Part shown: piece after piece, positions 7,290 to 15,146 of the stretch
How the letters are laid out: each line of letters starts with the position of its first letter
How positions within the stretch are numbered: position 1 is the first letter of the stretch
Origin: Prado023 sp963777855
GTDB lineage: Bacteria > Actinomycetota > Actinomycetes > S36-B12 > CAIYMF01
Assembly: GCA_963777855.1 (NCBI GenBank)
Contig: CAVZRW010000003.1
Span: forward strand, 5,660 to 69,659
DNA: 64,000 bases
Direction of reading: 5' to 3'
Program-made: the position numbers and the translations under genes
The notes under the pieces: model-generated
Told to the model about the DNA's origin: nothing
What the model saw: only the letters and a program-made list of their open reading frames with translations
The model's database searches: none

Positions 7290-9046
7290 CTACGGGCAGT
7301 TCCCGGCGTAGTGGGTGACCGCCGCGTGCAGCTGCGCCCAAGTCGTGGCGTCCATCACCCCGTCGGCGCTCAGGCCGGTGTGCTGCTGGAAGGTGCGCAC
7401 CGCCTGCTCGGTGAGCGGCCCGAAGTCGCCGGTCACCGGGACCGGGTCGGGTCGGCCGTAGTTCAGTGAGCGAAGCCCCGCCTGCAGGCTGCGGATCGTC
7501 TCGCCCTCGACGGCGTCGCCACCGGCCGCTGTGCTGCCCCGCTGCAGGGTCGCGCCGCTGAACGGGAAGCGCCCGGTGACGCAGACGTCGTACTCGGGGG
7601 GTCCGTCGTAGTCGTAGGAGGGCCACGACGCGGGCTTGGTGGCGGGGGTGGAGGCCCGGCGCCCCAGGGTGGGGTCGGTGGGGTCCGGGTCGGTGGGGGT
7701 GACGTGATCCGTCGTGCTGGGATCCGTCGTGCTGGGATCCGTCGTGCTGGGTCCGTCGTGCTGGGGTCCGTCGTGCTGGGGTCCGTCGTGCTGGGATCCG
7801 AGGTGGTGGCGTCCGAGGTGGTGGCGTCCGATGCGGGCGTCCCCGCGTCCGACCCGGTGGATCCGGAGGCGGAATCGGCGACCAGCTCGTCCGCGGCCCC
7901 GGACGCAACGGGTGCATCGGTCGCCCCGGCACCCCCGCGCTGCACGGGGTGTGCGGCGATCGATGCCGCGGCAGAGCCCGCCCCCAGTAGGACGACCACG
8001 GCGGCGAGCAGCCCCGACGCGCGGCGTCGGGTCCGCAGGGGGCCGCGTGCCGTGCCGGGCGGCTGGTCGATCGGGAGTCCCCGCCGGGCGTCGAGCGAAG
8101 CACCCTGCGCCCCGCCCCCGCCCCCGCCCCCGGCCCGGACCGCCTGCGCCGCGGCTCCCCGCTCCGCCGCACCCGCGGGCCAGGCCGCGAACGTGCGGGT
8201 CAGCGCGTCGTCGATCACCTCGGGCGTGGCTCCGCGCGGGATCCCCAGCAGAGTGCGGATGACCGAGCCCGGGGCCGGGCGGGCGGCAGCCTGCCGGTCG
8301 AGGGCACGCGCGACGAAGGCGCGCAGCGCGGGGTCGAGGGCGCCCAGCCCGCGCAGGTCGGGGTCCTCGTGACGCACGCGGAGCGCCACGGTCTCCGCCC
8401 GGCCCCCACCGAACGGGTGGCGGCCGGTGACCGCGTAGTGCACCACCGCGCCCCAGGCGAACATGTCCGTGGCCGGGGACTCCTCGGCACCGTCCAGCTG
8501 CTCGGGGGCCATCCATCCCACGGTCCCCATCACCTGTCCGCTGTGGGTCAGGGGGGTGCTGTCGACGGCGCGCGCGACCCCGAAGTCGACCACGCGGGGC
8601 CCGGCCGAGGACATGATCACGTTCCCCGGCTTGAGGTCGCGATGGATCAGCCCCGCCGCGTGGATGGACTCCAGCGCCTCGGCCAGGCCGATCGCGAGCA
8701 GGCGGCTGGTCCCCGGCGACAGCGGGCCGGTCCGCCGCACGAGCCCGCCGAGCGTCGGCCCCGGCACGTAGTCCATGGCGACCCAGAGGGTCGGGCCGTC
8801 CACGTCGAAGTCGTGCACCTGGGCGGTGCACAGGCCGTCCACGCGCATCAGCGCGGCCACCTCCCGGGCGAAGCGCACCCGGTACACGGGGACCGCCGCG
8901 AGCGCCGGGTGGGCCACCTTCAGGGCCACGTAGCCGCCGTCGGGACCCTGGGCGAGGTAGACCCGACCCATCCCGCCGGTGCCCAGCACGCACATGAGGC
9001 GGTAGTGGGCGATCCGCGCCGGATCGCGGGCCTCCAACGGCCTCAC
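7290..9046 (-). CDS. Serine/threonine protein kinase with C-terminal peptidoglycan-binding domain (one-base frameshift in a repeat)
   Basis: Residues 1-290 are a Hanks-type kinase: glycine loop GTGGMG (22-27), VALKV lysine (43), HRDLKPGN (135-142), DFGVA (154-158) and the APEQL segment. A low-complexity region is followed by one membrane helix (about 345-365), then a Ser/Asp/Thr-rich linker ending in DPSTT repeats. The C-terminal 75 residues (LRSLNYGRPDPVPVTGDFG, then AVRTFQQHTGLSADGVMD) are a PG_binding_1 domain. Kinase and binding domain are in different frames because one unit of the 15-bp repeat (7751-7764) has only 14 bp; restoring it gives one protein of about 585 residues. As sequenced, the kinase frame runs into unrelated sequence and stops at 7463. 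A wall-sensing receptor kinase is the likely role. It is divergent from a lipoprotein gene at 9179. Confidence 0.85.
7706..7794. repeat. 15-bp tandem repeat encoding DPSTT, with one 14-bp unit
   Basis: Six consecutive copies of G(A/G)TCCGTCGTGCTGG occur: 7706-7720, 7721-7735, 7736-7750, 7751-7764 (14 bp), 7765-7779 and 7780-7794. On the minus strand they encode the Asp-Pro-Ser-Thr-Thr linker of the receptor kinase. The short unit has lost one base of a G run and changes the reading frame. Confidence 0.92.
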
Positions 9047-9178
9047 CGCGCACCCCCTGCCCGCGCCGCCCTGCCGGCGGCCCTCCGCCCGGGGACCCTA
9101 CCGGCCGGTAGCCCGCCCCCCGCGCACCGTCCGGTGCGTCCCGGCACGTCGCCGCCGCAAGGGGCCTACGGTGGGTCC

Positions 9179-9805
9179 GTGCAGATCGACCTGCGGCGCG
9201 TGCTCGCCGGCCTCGGAGTGCTGGTGCTGGTCGCCGCCTGCTCGGGCACCTCCGACGAACCCGACGGCCCCGACCCGGGCGCGTCCACCTCCTCTGCCGC
9301 CGCGACCCCGGCCCCGGTGCGCCTGCCCGACGACGTGCTGCTCCCGCCGGCCGAGATGCCGGCGTGGAACGGGGCGGTGGTGTGGCAGGCCGGTGCCTCC
9401 CCTGCCACCGGCACGGCCCTGGACCTGTGCACGCTGCCCACGATGGCCGAGCTCGGGGCTGTCGGGGAGAACTCGCGCGACTACGCGTGGCCCGAGGGCG
9501 ACATGGACGCAGTGAACCTGGTGGGCCAGTTCGACTCACCGGCCGCGGCCGGTGAGGCAGCCGAGGAGATCGCCGACCTCTTCCGGGTGTGCACCCAGGA
9601 CACGCAGGTCGGTGACTCCTCGTGGACCACCAACAGCCCCGGCGACGGTGAGCAGTCCCGCTTCGAGTTCGTCGGCGTCGAGGCTGCCGGTGCGTTCGTG
9701 ACGGTGGTCGGGTTCAGCCTCACCGGCCAGGACGCGAACTTCACCGAGGACCCGCTGGCCGAGAGCCTCGCCACCAGCACCGCGCTGCTCGACGGGCCGG
9801 GCTAG
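9179..9805 (+). CDS. Lipoprotein, possibly a PknH-like extracellular sensor
   Basis: 208 residues starting at GTG 9179. Arg residues and a hydrophobic stretch lead to the lipobox LVAAC, with the modified Cys at residue 21, followed by an Asp/Ser/Ala/Pro-rich tether, so it should be anchored outside the membrane. The folded part (about 55-205) has the pattern of PknH-type sensor domains: FDSPAAAGEAAEEIADLF with paired cysteines (DLCTLP and VCTQD). This family match is weak and made by eye. The gene is divergent from the receptor kinase, starting 132 bp away, so a shared envelope-stress function is plausible. Confidence 0.7.
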   Translation: MQIDLRRVLAGLGVLVLVAACSGTSDEPDGPDPGASTSSAAATPAPVRLPDDVLLPPAEMPAWNGAVVWQAGASPATGTALDLCTLPTMAELGAVGENSRDYAWPEGDMDAVNLVGQFDSPAAAGEAAEEIADLFRVCTQDTQVGDSSWTTNSPGDGEQSRFEFVGVEAAGAFVTVVGFSLTGQDANFTEDPLAESLATSTALLDGPG

Positions 9806-9865
9806 CCAGCTGGGCGCTGGCCCGACCCGCGCCGGCCCGACCCCCGCACCCCCCGCGCGCCCACC

Positions 9866-10825
9866 TCAGCGCAGCGCCTGCCCCACGAACGTGATCACGT
9901 CGTCGTGCACCTGGTCGCGGTTGGTCTCGTTGACCAGCTCGTGCCGGGCGCCGGGGTAGAGCGTCAGGCGCACCTCGCGCAGCCCGGCCGCGCGCATCCG
10001 TCGGTCCAGCTCGCGCACCCCGGTGCCGTTGCGCCCGACCGGGTCGTGGTCGCCGGCCAGCAGCAGGATCGGCAGGTCCGCGGGCGCCACCTCGCCGAAC
10101 CCGGTGCGCCCGATCGCCAGGTGCCCACCGAGGAAGTCCACCCACGACTGGTTGGTCAGCCGGAACCCCGTGCGCGGATCGGCCAGGAAGGCGTCGACCT
10201 CGTGCGGATCGCGGGTCAGCCAGTCGGAGTCGGTCCGGGTGGGCGCGAAGGCCCGGTTGAACGACCCGAACGCCAGTGCGTCGATGACCGGGCTCTGGCC
10301 CCGGGGACCCTGCCGGCGGCGCTCTGCCCTGGCCACCGCGCGCAGCGCCGAGATCCGCGGGCCGCCAGGTGCGTCCGACCCGGCGAGGACGACCGCCTCC
10401 CAGGGGGAGGGCGCGTGCAGCGCCAGCGCGGCCTGCGTGACGAACGTGCCCATGCTGTGGGCGAACAGGGCCACGCGCGCAGTGCTGCCGGGCTCCTCCT
10501 CGGCGATCACCCTCCCCAGCTCCGCGCGGACCGCCAGCAGGTCGCCGACCATGTGGTCGAACCCGCCCTCGTCGGCGAGGTGCCCGAGAGGGGTGTCGAC
10601 GTCGATCGACTCGCCGTGCCCGCGGTGATCATGGGCCCAGACCTCGAACCCGGCCCCGACCAGCGCCGCCGCGAGACGCGCGTAGCGCCCGGAGTGCTCC
10701 GACATCCCGTGGGTGACCTGCACCACCCGCCGCACGGTGCCGGGGGCCGGCTGCTCGGCTCGCCATCGCCGGACATGGATCGGGAAGCCGTCGGCCATCG
10801 GCAGGGGGAACTCGTCGGCGCGCAT
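9866..10825 (-). CDS. Alpha/beta hydrolase, monoacylglycerol lipase-like
   Basis: 319 residues from ATG 10825 (MRADEFPLPM). The order is that of a serine hydrolase of the monoacylglycerol lipase type: oxyanion region THGMSEHSGRY, then HDHRGHGES, nucleophile AHSMG, acid in LAGDHDPVG, and catalytic His in GARHELVNET near the C-terminus. There is no signal peptide, so it probably acts in the cytoplasm on lipid esters. The frame extends upstream to 10936, but that stretch overlaps the promoter region of the neighbouring lipoprotein and is unlikely to be translated. It converges on the lipoprotein gene ending at 9805. Confidence 0.85.
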   Translation of the reverse strand: MRADEFPLPMADGFPIHVRRWRAEQPAPGTVRRVVQVTHGMSEHSGRYARLAAALVGAGFEVWAHDHRGHGESIDVDTPLGHLADEGGFDHMVGDLLAVRAELGRVIAEEEPGSTARVALFAHSMGTFVTQAALALHAPSPWEAVVLAGSDAPGGPRISALRAVARAERRRQGPRGQSPVIDALAFGSFNRAFAPTRTDSDWLTRDPHEVDAFLADPRTGFRLTNQSWVDFLGGHLAIGRTGFGEVAPADLPILLLAGDHDPVGRNGTGVRELDRRMRAAGLREVRLTLYPGARHELVNETNRDQVHDDVITFVGQALR

Positions 10826-10971
10826 GGGCCCGAGGGTAGCCGCGCCCGGGGCCCGGCCGCCCTCCGACGTGACCAGGTGGTAGCAGCCGTTGTACCGTCG
10901 GGACGTCCCGCGCCCGCCGGCCCCGGCCGGCGGCACGCCGTCGCGCGGGTGAGCCCGACGAAGGAGCCCCC

Positions 10972-11493
10972 ATGTCCCCCGTTCGCACTGCTGCGTCTTG
11001 GGCTGCGGCCCTGAGCCTGGCCCTGGCCCTCACCGGCTGCTCCTCGAGCAGCGACACCGCCACCGAGGCCACCAGCGCGCCGGCCACGTCGGCCGCCGCG
11101 ACCTCTCCGGCCGCGAGCTCGCCGGCCGCCAGCCCCTCGCCCTCGGGCTCGGTCAGTGACGCCAACGCGACCTACTGCGCCAGTGCCGCCACTGTGAAGA
11201 GCGAGCTCGAGACGCTCAGGACGACGGCCACCGGGGGCTCGGCGACCGCCGAGGCCCTCAAGACCCAGTCCCAGGCGGTGGCCACTGCCGCCGAGCAGGC
11301 CAAGACCGACGCGCAGGCCCTCGACGCGGCGGTCAGGGTCGAGGTCGAGACCGCGCAGACGGCATTCCAGGCGGCCGTGGACGCCATCCCGGCGGACTCG
11401 GGCCAGGTGGCCCGCGCCGCGGCCTACGGGGTCGCGGTGGTCGCCTTCGGCAAGGCCCTGGACGCCATCGACGCCCAGGTGGGTTGCCGGTGA
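10972..11493 (+). CDS. Hypothetical lipoprotein, Ser/Ala/Thr-rich
   Basis: 173 residues with a classic lipoprotein signal (LALALTGC, Cys 23) and AAGGAG five bases before the ATG. After the Cys comes a tether of about 35 Ser/Ala/Pro/Thr residues, then a compact, mostly helical domain with two further cysteines (TYCASA and the C-terminal VGCR) that could form a disulfide. I do not recognise the family. Its stop overlaps the GTG of the next gene by four bases, so it is probably translationally coupled to that alpha/beta hydrolase. Confidence 0.8.
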   Translation: MSPVRTAASWAAALSLALALTGCSSSSDTATEATSAPATSAAATSPAASSPAASPSPSGSVSDANATYCASAATVKSELETLRTTATGGSATAEALKTQSQAVATAAEQAKTDAQALDAAVRVEVETAQTAFQAAVDAIPADSGQVARAAAYGVAVVAFGKALDAIDAQVGCR

Positions 11494-12317
11494 GCGCCGA
11501 CGAATCCCCCTGGACCTGGAAGGGGGTGGTCGTCGACGGCCACCGGATCGCCTACCGGGTGGCTGGTCCCGAGGACGCCCCGCCGATGATCCACCAGCAC
11601 GGGTTCGCGATCTCCGGCAGCTACCTGCTGCCGACTGCGAAGCTGCTCACGGACTCGTTCCGCGTGTACGTGCCCGACATGCCCGGGTTCGGCCGCAGCC
11701 CCAAGCCGGCCAAGCCGCTGAGCATCGAGGAGCTCGGGCTCACGCTCAACCACTTCATGGACGCGGTGGGCATCGAGCGGGCGGTCGTGGTGGGCAACTC
11801 CCTGGGGTGCGCCATCACCGCCGAGCTCATCGATGAGGCCCCCGAGAAGGTCGAGAAGGCGATCATGGTGGGCCTGGCCGGAGGCCCGCACAACCGGCCC
11901 CTGGCCAAGGCGCTGGTCCAGATGGCCCGCGACGGCCTCGTGGAGCCGCCCTCGCTGCTCACGGTCGCCGGCCCCGACTACGTGCGCTTCGGCCCGGTGC
12001 GTGCCATCCGCCTGTTCTCGTGGATGACGAAGTTCCCGGCCTACCAGCGGTTCATGTCCATGTCGGTGCCGGTGATGGTCGTGATCGGCAGCGAGGACCC
12101 GCTGCGCCCGCCGTGGGCCAACATCCGCCGGGCCCTGAGTGACATGCCCGAGGGGATCACGATCGTGCTCTTCCAGGGCGCAGCCCACGCGATCAACTAC
12201 ACCCACCCGCGCGAGCTGGCCCACGCGATCCGCCAGTACGTGGCCGGTGACGTGGTGCGGATGGACGCCTCGTACCCCGACGGCGTTCCGGTCCTGCAGC
12301 TGCAGCGGCCCGTCTGA
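11490..12317 (+). CDS. Alpha/beta hydrolase
   Basis: 275 residues beginning at GTG 11490, which overlaps the TGA of the preceding lipoprotein gene (GTGA). A TTG at 11484 is an alternative. Motifs are those of the hydrolase fold used by C-C hydrolases and esterases: HQHGF, PDMPGFGRS, nucleophile GNSLG, acid in GSEDPLRP, and His in GAAHAINYTHP. The substrate cannot be told from sequence. A strong hairpin at 12329-12364 closes the transcription unit. Confidence 0.85.
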   Translation: MSADESPWTWKGVVVDGHRIAYRVAGPEDAPPMIHQHGFAISGSYLLPTAKLLTDSFRVYVPDMPGFGRSPKPAKPLSIEELGLTLNHFMDAVGIERAVVVGNSLGCAITAELIDEAPEKVEKAIMVGLAGGPHNRPLAKALVQMARDGLVEPPSLLTVAGPDYVRFGPVRAIRLFSWMTKFPAYQRFMSMSVPVMVVIGSEDPLRPPWANIRRALSDMPEGITIVLFQGAAHAINYTHPRELAHAIRQYVAGDVVRMDASYPDGVPVLQLQRPV

Positions 12318-12328
12318 GGCGCGGCGCG

Positions 12329-12364
12329 CTGCGCAGGCCCCGCTCATGTCGCGGGCCTGCGCAG
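12329..12364. terminator. Bidirectional hairpin between convergent genes
   Basis: CTGCGCAGGCCC at 12329-12340 pairs perfectly with GGGCCTGCGCAG at 12353-12364 across a 12-nt loop. It lies 11 bp after the hydrolase stop and 25 bp from the stop of the convergent dehydrogenase. There is no U tract, as is common for hairpin terminators in high-GC actinobacteria. Confidence 0.7.
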
Positions 12365-12388
12365 GGCGCGGTTCGCCCTGGCCGGGGC

Positions 12389-13360
12389 CTAGACCGTCAC
12401 GACGACCTTGCCGCGCGCGTGGCCGTCCTGCATGTGCCGGATCGCCGCGGGCGCGTCGGCCAGTGGGTAGGTGCGCTCGACGGCGGGCCGGAGCTGGCCG
12501 TCGGTGGCCATCGAGGCGAGGATCTCGAGGTCCTCGGAGTTCTCCGAGCAGGCCACTGCGACCAGTCGCTGACCGACCAGCATCGAGAGCACGGGCGCGC
12601 GGAGCATCCGGTCGAACCCGCCGAGGAACCGACCGCCGGTCTCACCGCCCACGATGGCGGCCGTCCCGGTCGGGGTCAGCGCCGCACGCAGCCGCCGGAG
12701 TGTGGCGTTGCCGCCGATGTCGATGATGAGGTCGTAGGCGACGCTGCCGTCGGCGAAGTCCTGGGTCGTGTAGTCCAGCACGTGGTCGGCGCCGAGCTCG
12801 CGGACCAGGTCGACCTTGCCCGGGCTGCACACCCCGGTCACCTCGGCGCCGAATGCCTTGGCCACCTGCACGGCGTAGCTGCCCACGCCACCGGAGGCCC
12901 CGATCACCAGCACCCGCTGCCCCGCCTGGACCCGGCCGGTGTCGCGCAGGGCCTGCAGGGCCGTCAGCCCGGAGATCCCGAGCGCGGCGGCCTGGGCCCA
13001 CGAGAGGGCGGCCGGCTTGTGGGCGAGCTTGCCCTGGGGCGCGCGGGCGAACTCGGCGAAGGTGCCCTTGCCGATGCCGAACACCTCGTCGCCGGGGGCG
13101 AATCGGGTCACCTCGGCGCCGACGGCCTCGACGACGCCCGCGAGGTCCATGCCCGGCACGGGCTGCTTGGGGGCGCGCACTCCGTACCCGGCGAGGCGCA
13201 CCGGGTAGGGAAGGCCGGTCATCAGGTGCCAGACGCCGCGGTCGACGCCCGCCGCCCGCACGCGGACCAGGACCTCGTCGGGGCCGATCTCGGGCGGCTC
13301 GATCTCCCGCAGCTCGAGCACGTCGGCGGTTCCGTAGGTCTGCTGGACGATGGCCTTCAT
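12389..13360 (-). CDS. MDR-superfamily NAD(P)-dependent dehydrogenase/quinone oxidoreductase
   Basis: 323 residues. The N-terminal GroES-like domain starts MKAIVQQTYG and continues VLVRVRAAGVDRGVWH and GMDLAGVVEAVG. The Rossmann domain has VLVIGASGGVGSYAVQVAK, and the C-terminus ends ARGKVVVTV. The Cys/His ligands of the catalytic zinc in alcohol dehydrogenases are absent, so a zinc-independent quinone-oxidoreductase-type enzyme is more likely. It is divergent from a TetR regulator with a dyad-containing intergenic region, so it is probably that regulator's target. Confidence 0.85.
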   Translation of the reverse strand: MKAIVQQTYGTADVLELREIEPPEIGPDEVLVRVRAAGVDRGVWHLMTGLPYPVRLAGYGVRAPKQPVPGMDLAGVVEAVGAEVTRFAPGDEVFGIGKGTFAEFARAPQGKLAHKPAALSWAQAAALGISGLTALQALRDTGRVQAGQRVLVIGASGGVGSYAVQVAKAFGAEVTGVCSPGKVDLVRELGADHVLDYTTQDFADGSVAYDLIIDIGGNATLRRLRAALTPTGTAAIVGGETGGRFLGGFDRMLRAPVLSMLVGQRLVAVACSENSEDLEILASMATDGQLRPAVERTYPLADAPAAIRHMQDGHARGKVVVTV

Positions 13361-13410
13361 GGGTGGGTCTCCCTGCTGTGTCGGTGCCCAGCGGCTCGCT
13401 GGGATGCGTA

Positions 13411-13480
13411 CTTACGTTGTACGCTTACGCGGTAAGGTACGGGATGGGGCCGTCGATGTCCACTCACCCCTTACGTTGTA
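13411..13480. promoter_or_regulatory. Candidate TetR operator between divergent genes
   Basis: The element CTTACGTTGTA occurs at 13411-13421 and again at 13470-13480. Between them CTTAC-GCG-GTAAG (13424-13436) is a perfect dyad, nested in a longer imperfect one bounded by GTAC. Lying between a TetR gene and an oxidoreductase gene, these are the likely binding sites for autoregulation. No footprint evidence is available from sequence. Confidence 0.5.
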
Positions 13481-13507
13481 TGTTCGACCCATGCTTGGAG
13501 GTGGCCC

Positions 13508-14167
13508 GTGAGCGCTGAACCCACCGCGTCGCGCCGCGCGCCGCTGACCCGCGAGCGTGTCCTGCGCGCCGGCATCGCCCTGGCCGACCGGGAGGGGATC
13601 GACGCGCTGACGATGCGCCGGCTCGGCCAGGAGCTCGGCGTCGAGGCGATGTCGCTGTACAACCACGTGGCGAACAAGGACGACCTCCTCGACGGGATGG
13701 TCGACGTGGTCGTCGGCGACATCGAGATCCCGCCCAGTGGGACCCCCTGGCGCACCGCCATGCGGGCGCGCTCCCTGGCGGCCCACGAGGCGCTGCTCGC
13801 CCATCGCTGGGCGGCGCACCAGATCACCTCCCGCTACAACATCGGTCCGGGGATGACCCGCTACCTCGACGCCACGTTGGGCCGCCTGCGCGAGGGGGGC
13901 TTCTCGATCGAGGGCGCCCTCGACGCGTGGAACGCCCTCGACAGCCACCTGTACGGGTTCACGCTGCAGGAGCTGAACCTGCCCTTCGAGGCCGACGAGT
14001 CGGCGGCCGTCTCCGCCTCGGTCCTCCCCGGGATCCCCGCCGCGCAGTTCCCTCACGTCGTCGAGGTGATCGGCTTCGTGATGGCCAACGGCCGGCACGA
14101 GGACTTCGAGTTCGGCCTCGACCTGCTCCTCGACGGCCTGGCCCGCCGCCTGGCAAGCGAGGGGTAG
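13508..14167 (+). CDS. TetR family transcriptional regulator with TetR-type C-terminal domain
   Basis: 219 residues from GTG 13508, which follows GGAGGTGGCCC. The N-terminal helix-turn-helix is clear: RERVLRAGIALADREGIDAL, MRRLGQELGVEAMSLYNHV, then NKDDLLDGM. The rest resembles the tetracycline-repressor C-terminal ligand-binding domain. It is divergent from the MDR oxidoreductase, with repeat elements in the gap, so it is likely a local repressor released by a small hydrophobic molecule. The inducer is unknown. Confidence 0.87.
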   Translation: MSAEPTASRRAPLTRERVLRAGIALADREGIDALTMRRLGQELGVEAMSLYNHVANKDDLLDGMVDVVVGDIEIPPSGTPWRTAMRARSLAAHEALLAHRWAAHQITSRYNIGPGMTRYLDATLGRLREGGFSIEGALDAWNALDSHLYGFTLQELNLPFEADESAAVSASVLPGIPAAQFPHVVEVIGFVMANGRHEDFEFGLDLLLDGLARRLASEG

Positions 14168-14215
14168 GACGCCCACCAGGGTCCCGGCCCGTCCGTGGGT
14201 GGGCGGGGCTCTTGG

Positions 14216-15040
14216 TCAGGTTGCGCGGGAGAACGCGGCAGCCCGGGCCAGCTGCTCGTCGGTGGGGCGCACGCCGGTGTAGAGCACGAACTGCTCGGCT
14301 GCCTGCAGCGCCAGGACCTCGGCGCCGGTGATCACGTGCGCCCCGGCCCGCCTGGCGCGCTGCACCATCGGCGTCTCGACCGGGGTGGCCACCACCTCGA
14401 ACACCGTGCCCGCGGCATCGACCACCTCGCCGGCGACCGGCAGGGCCCCGGACTCCGGGCCGCCGGCCATCCCGACGGGAGTCGCGTTGACCACGAGGGC
14501 CGGGCTGCTGGCGCCCACCTCGGGGGACCACGTGAAGCCGTACTGCGCGGCCAGCGCCTGCCCAGCCGGCTCGTTGCGCGCCACGACCATGCCGTCGGCG
14601 AACCCGGAGTCGCGCAGGGCGGCCACCACCGCGCGGGCCATCCCGCCGCTGCCGACCACCACGAACGGGGAGGCGGGATCCACCTCGTGCGAGTGCAGGA
14701 GGCTCACGATCGCCAGGTAGTCGGTGTTGTAGGCGCGCAGGTGGCCGGAGGTGTTCACGATGGTGTTCACCGAGGCGATGGCCAGCGCCGAGTCATCGAG
14801 GGAGTCGACGAGTGGGATCACGTCCTGCTTGTACGGCATCGACACGCCGGCGCCCCGGATGCCCAGCGCCCGGATCCCGGCCACGGCCGCGGCGATGTCC
14901 GGTGTGGTGAACGCCTTGTAGACGAAGTCCAGGCCCAGTTCGGAATACAGGTGGTTGTGGAACCGGGTGCCGATGCTCGTCGGGCGCCCGGCCAGTGAGA
15001 TGCACAGCTGGGTGTCCTTGGTGATCTGCGTGGTCAGCAT
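14216..15040 (-). CDS. Shikimate 5-dehydrogenase-like protein (AroE paralogue)
   Basis: 274 residues from ATG 15040, preceded by GGGAGGG. It begins with the subgroup signature TQLCISLAGRP and GTRFHNHLYSEL. The catalytic lysine is present in VSMPYKQDV, and the Rossmann domain has VVGSGGMARAVVAAL. The usual NTDGxG is replaced by NTDYLAI, which marks a paralogous subgroup rather than the housekeeping AroE. Reduction of a shikimate- or quinate-like substrate with NAD(P)H is likely. It is divergent from the TPP-enzyme gene that starts 106 bp away. Confidence 0.85.
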   Translation of the reverse strand: MLTTQITKDTQLCISLAGRPTSIGTRFHNHLYSELGLDFVYKAFTTPDIAAAVAGIRALGIRGAGVSMPYKQDVIPLVDSLDDSALAIASVNTIVNTSGHLRAYNTDYLAIVSLLHSHEVDPASPFVVVGSGGMARAVVAALRDSGFADGMVVARNEPAGQALAAQYGFTWSPEVGASSPALVVNATPVGMAGGPESGALPVAGEVVDAAGTVFEVVATPVETPMVQRARRAGAHVITGAEVLALQAAEQFVLYTGVRPTDEQLARAAAFSRAT

Positions 15041-15146
15041 CGTCGTACCCTCCCTGCTCGGCCCGCGCCGCACCCTAGCGCGCGGCCCTGGGCGCTGGTG
15101 GCCCCTCGGCCAGCGCCGGGCGGGTCCATGGTGCAAGCATCGGGCC

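Noticed and set aside
7706..7794. Short regular repeats as a possible CRISPR array
   Set aside because: The units are contiguous 15-mers without spacers and encode a protein linker; there are no cas genes in the window.
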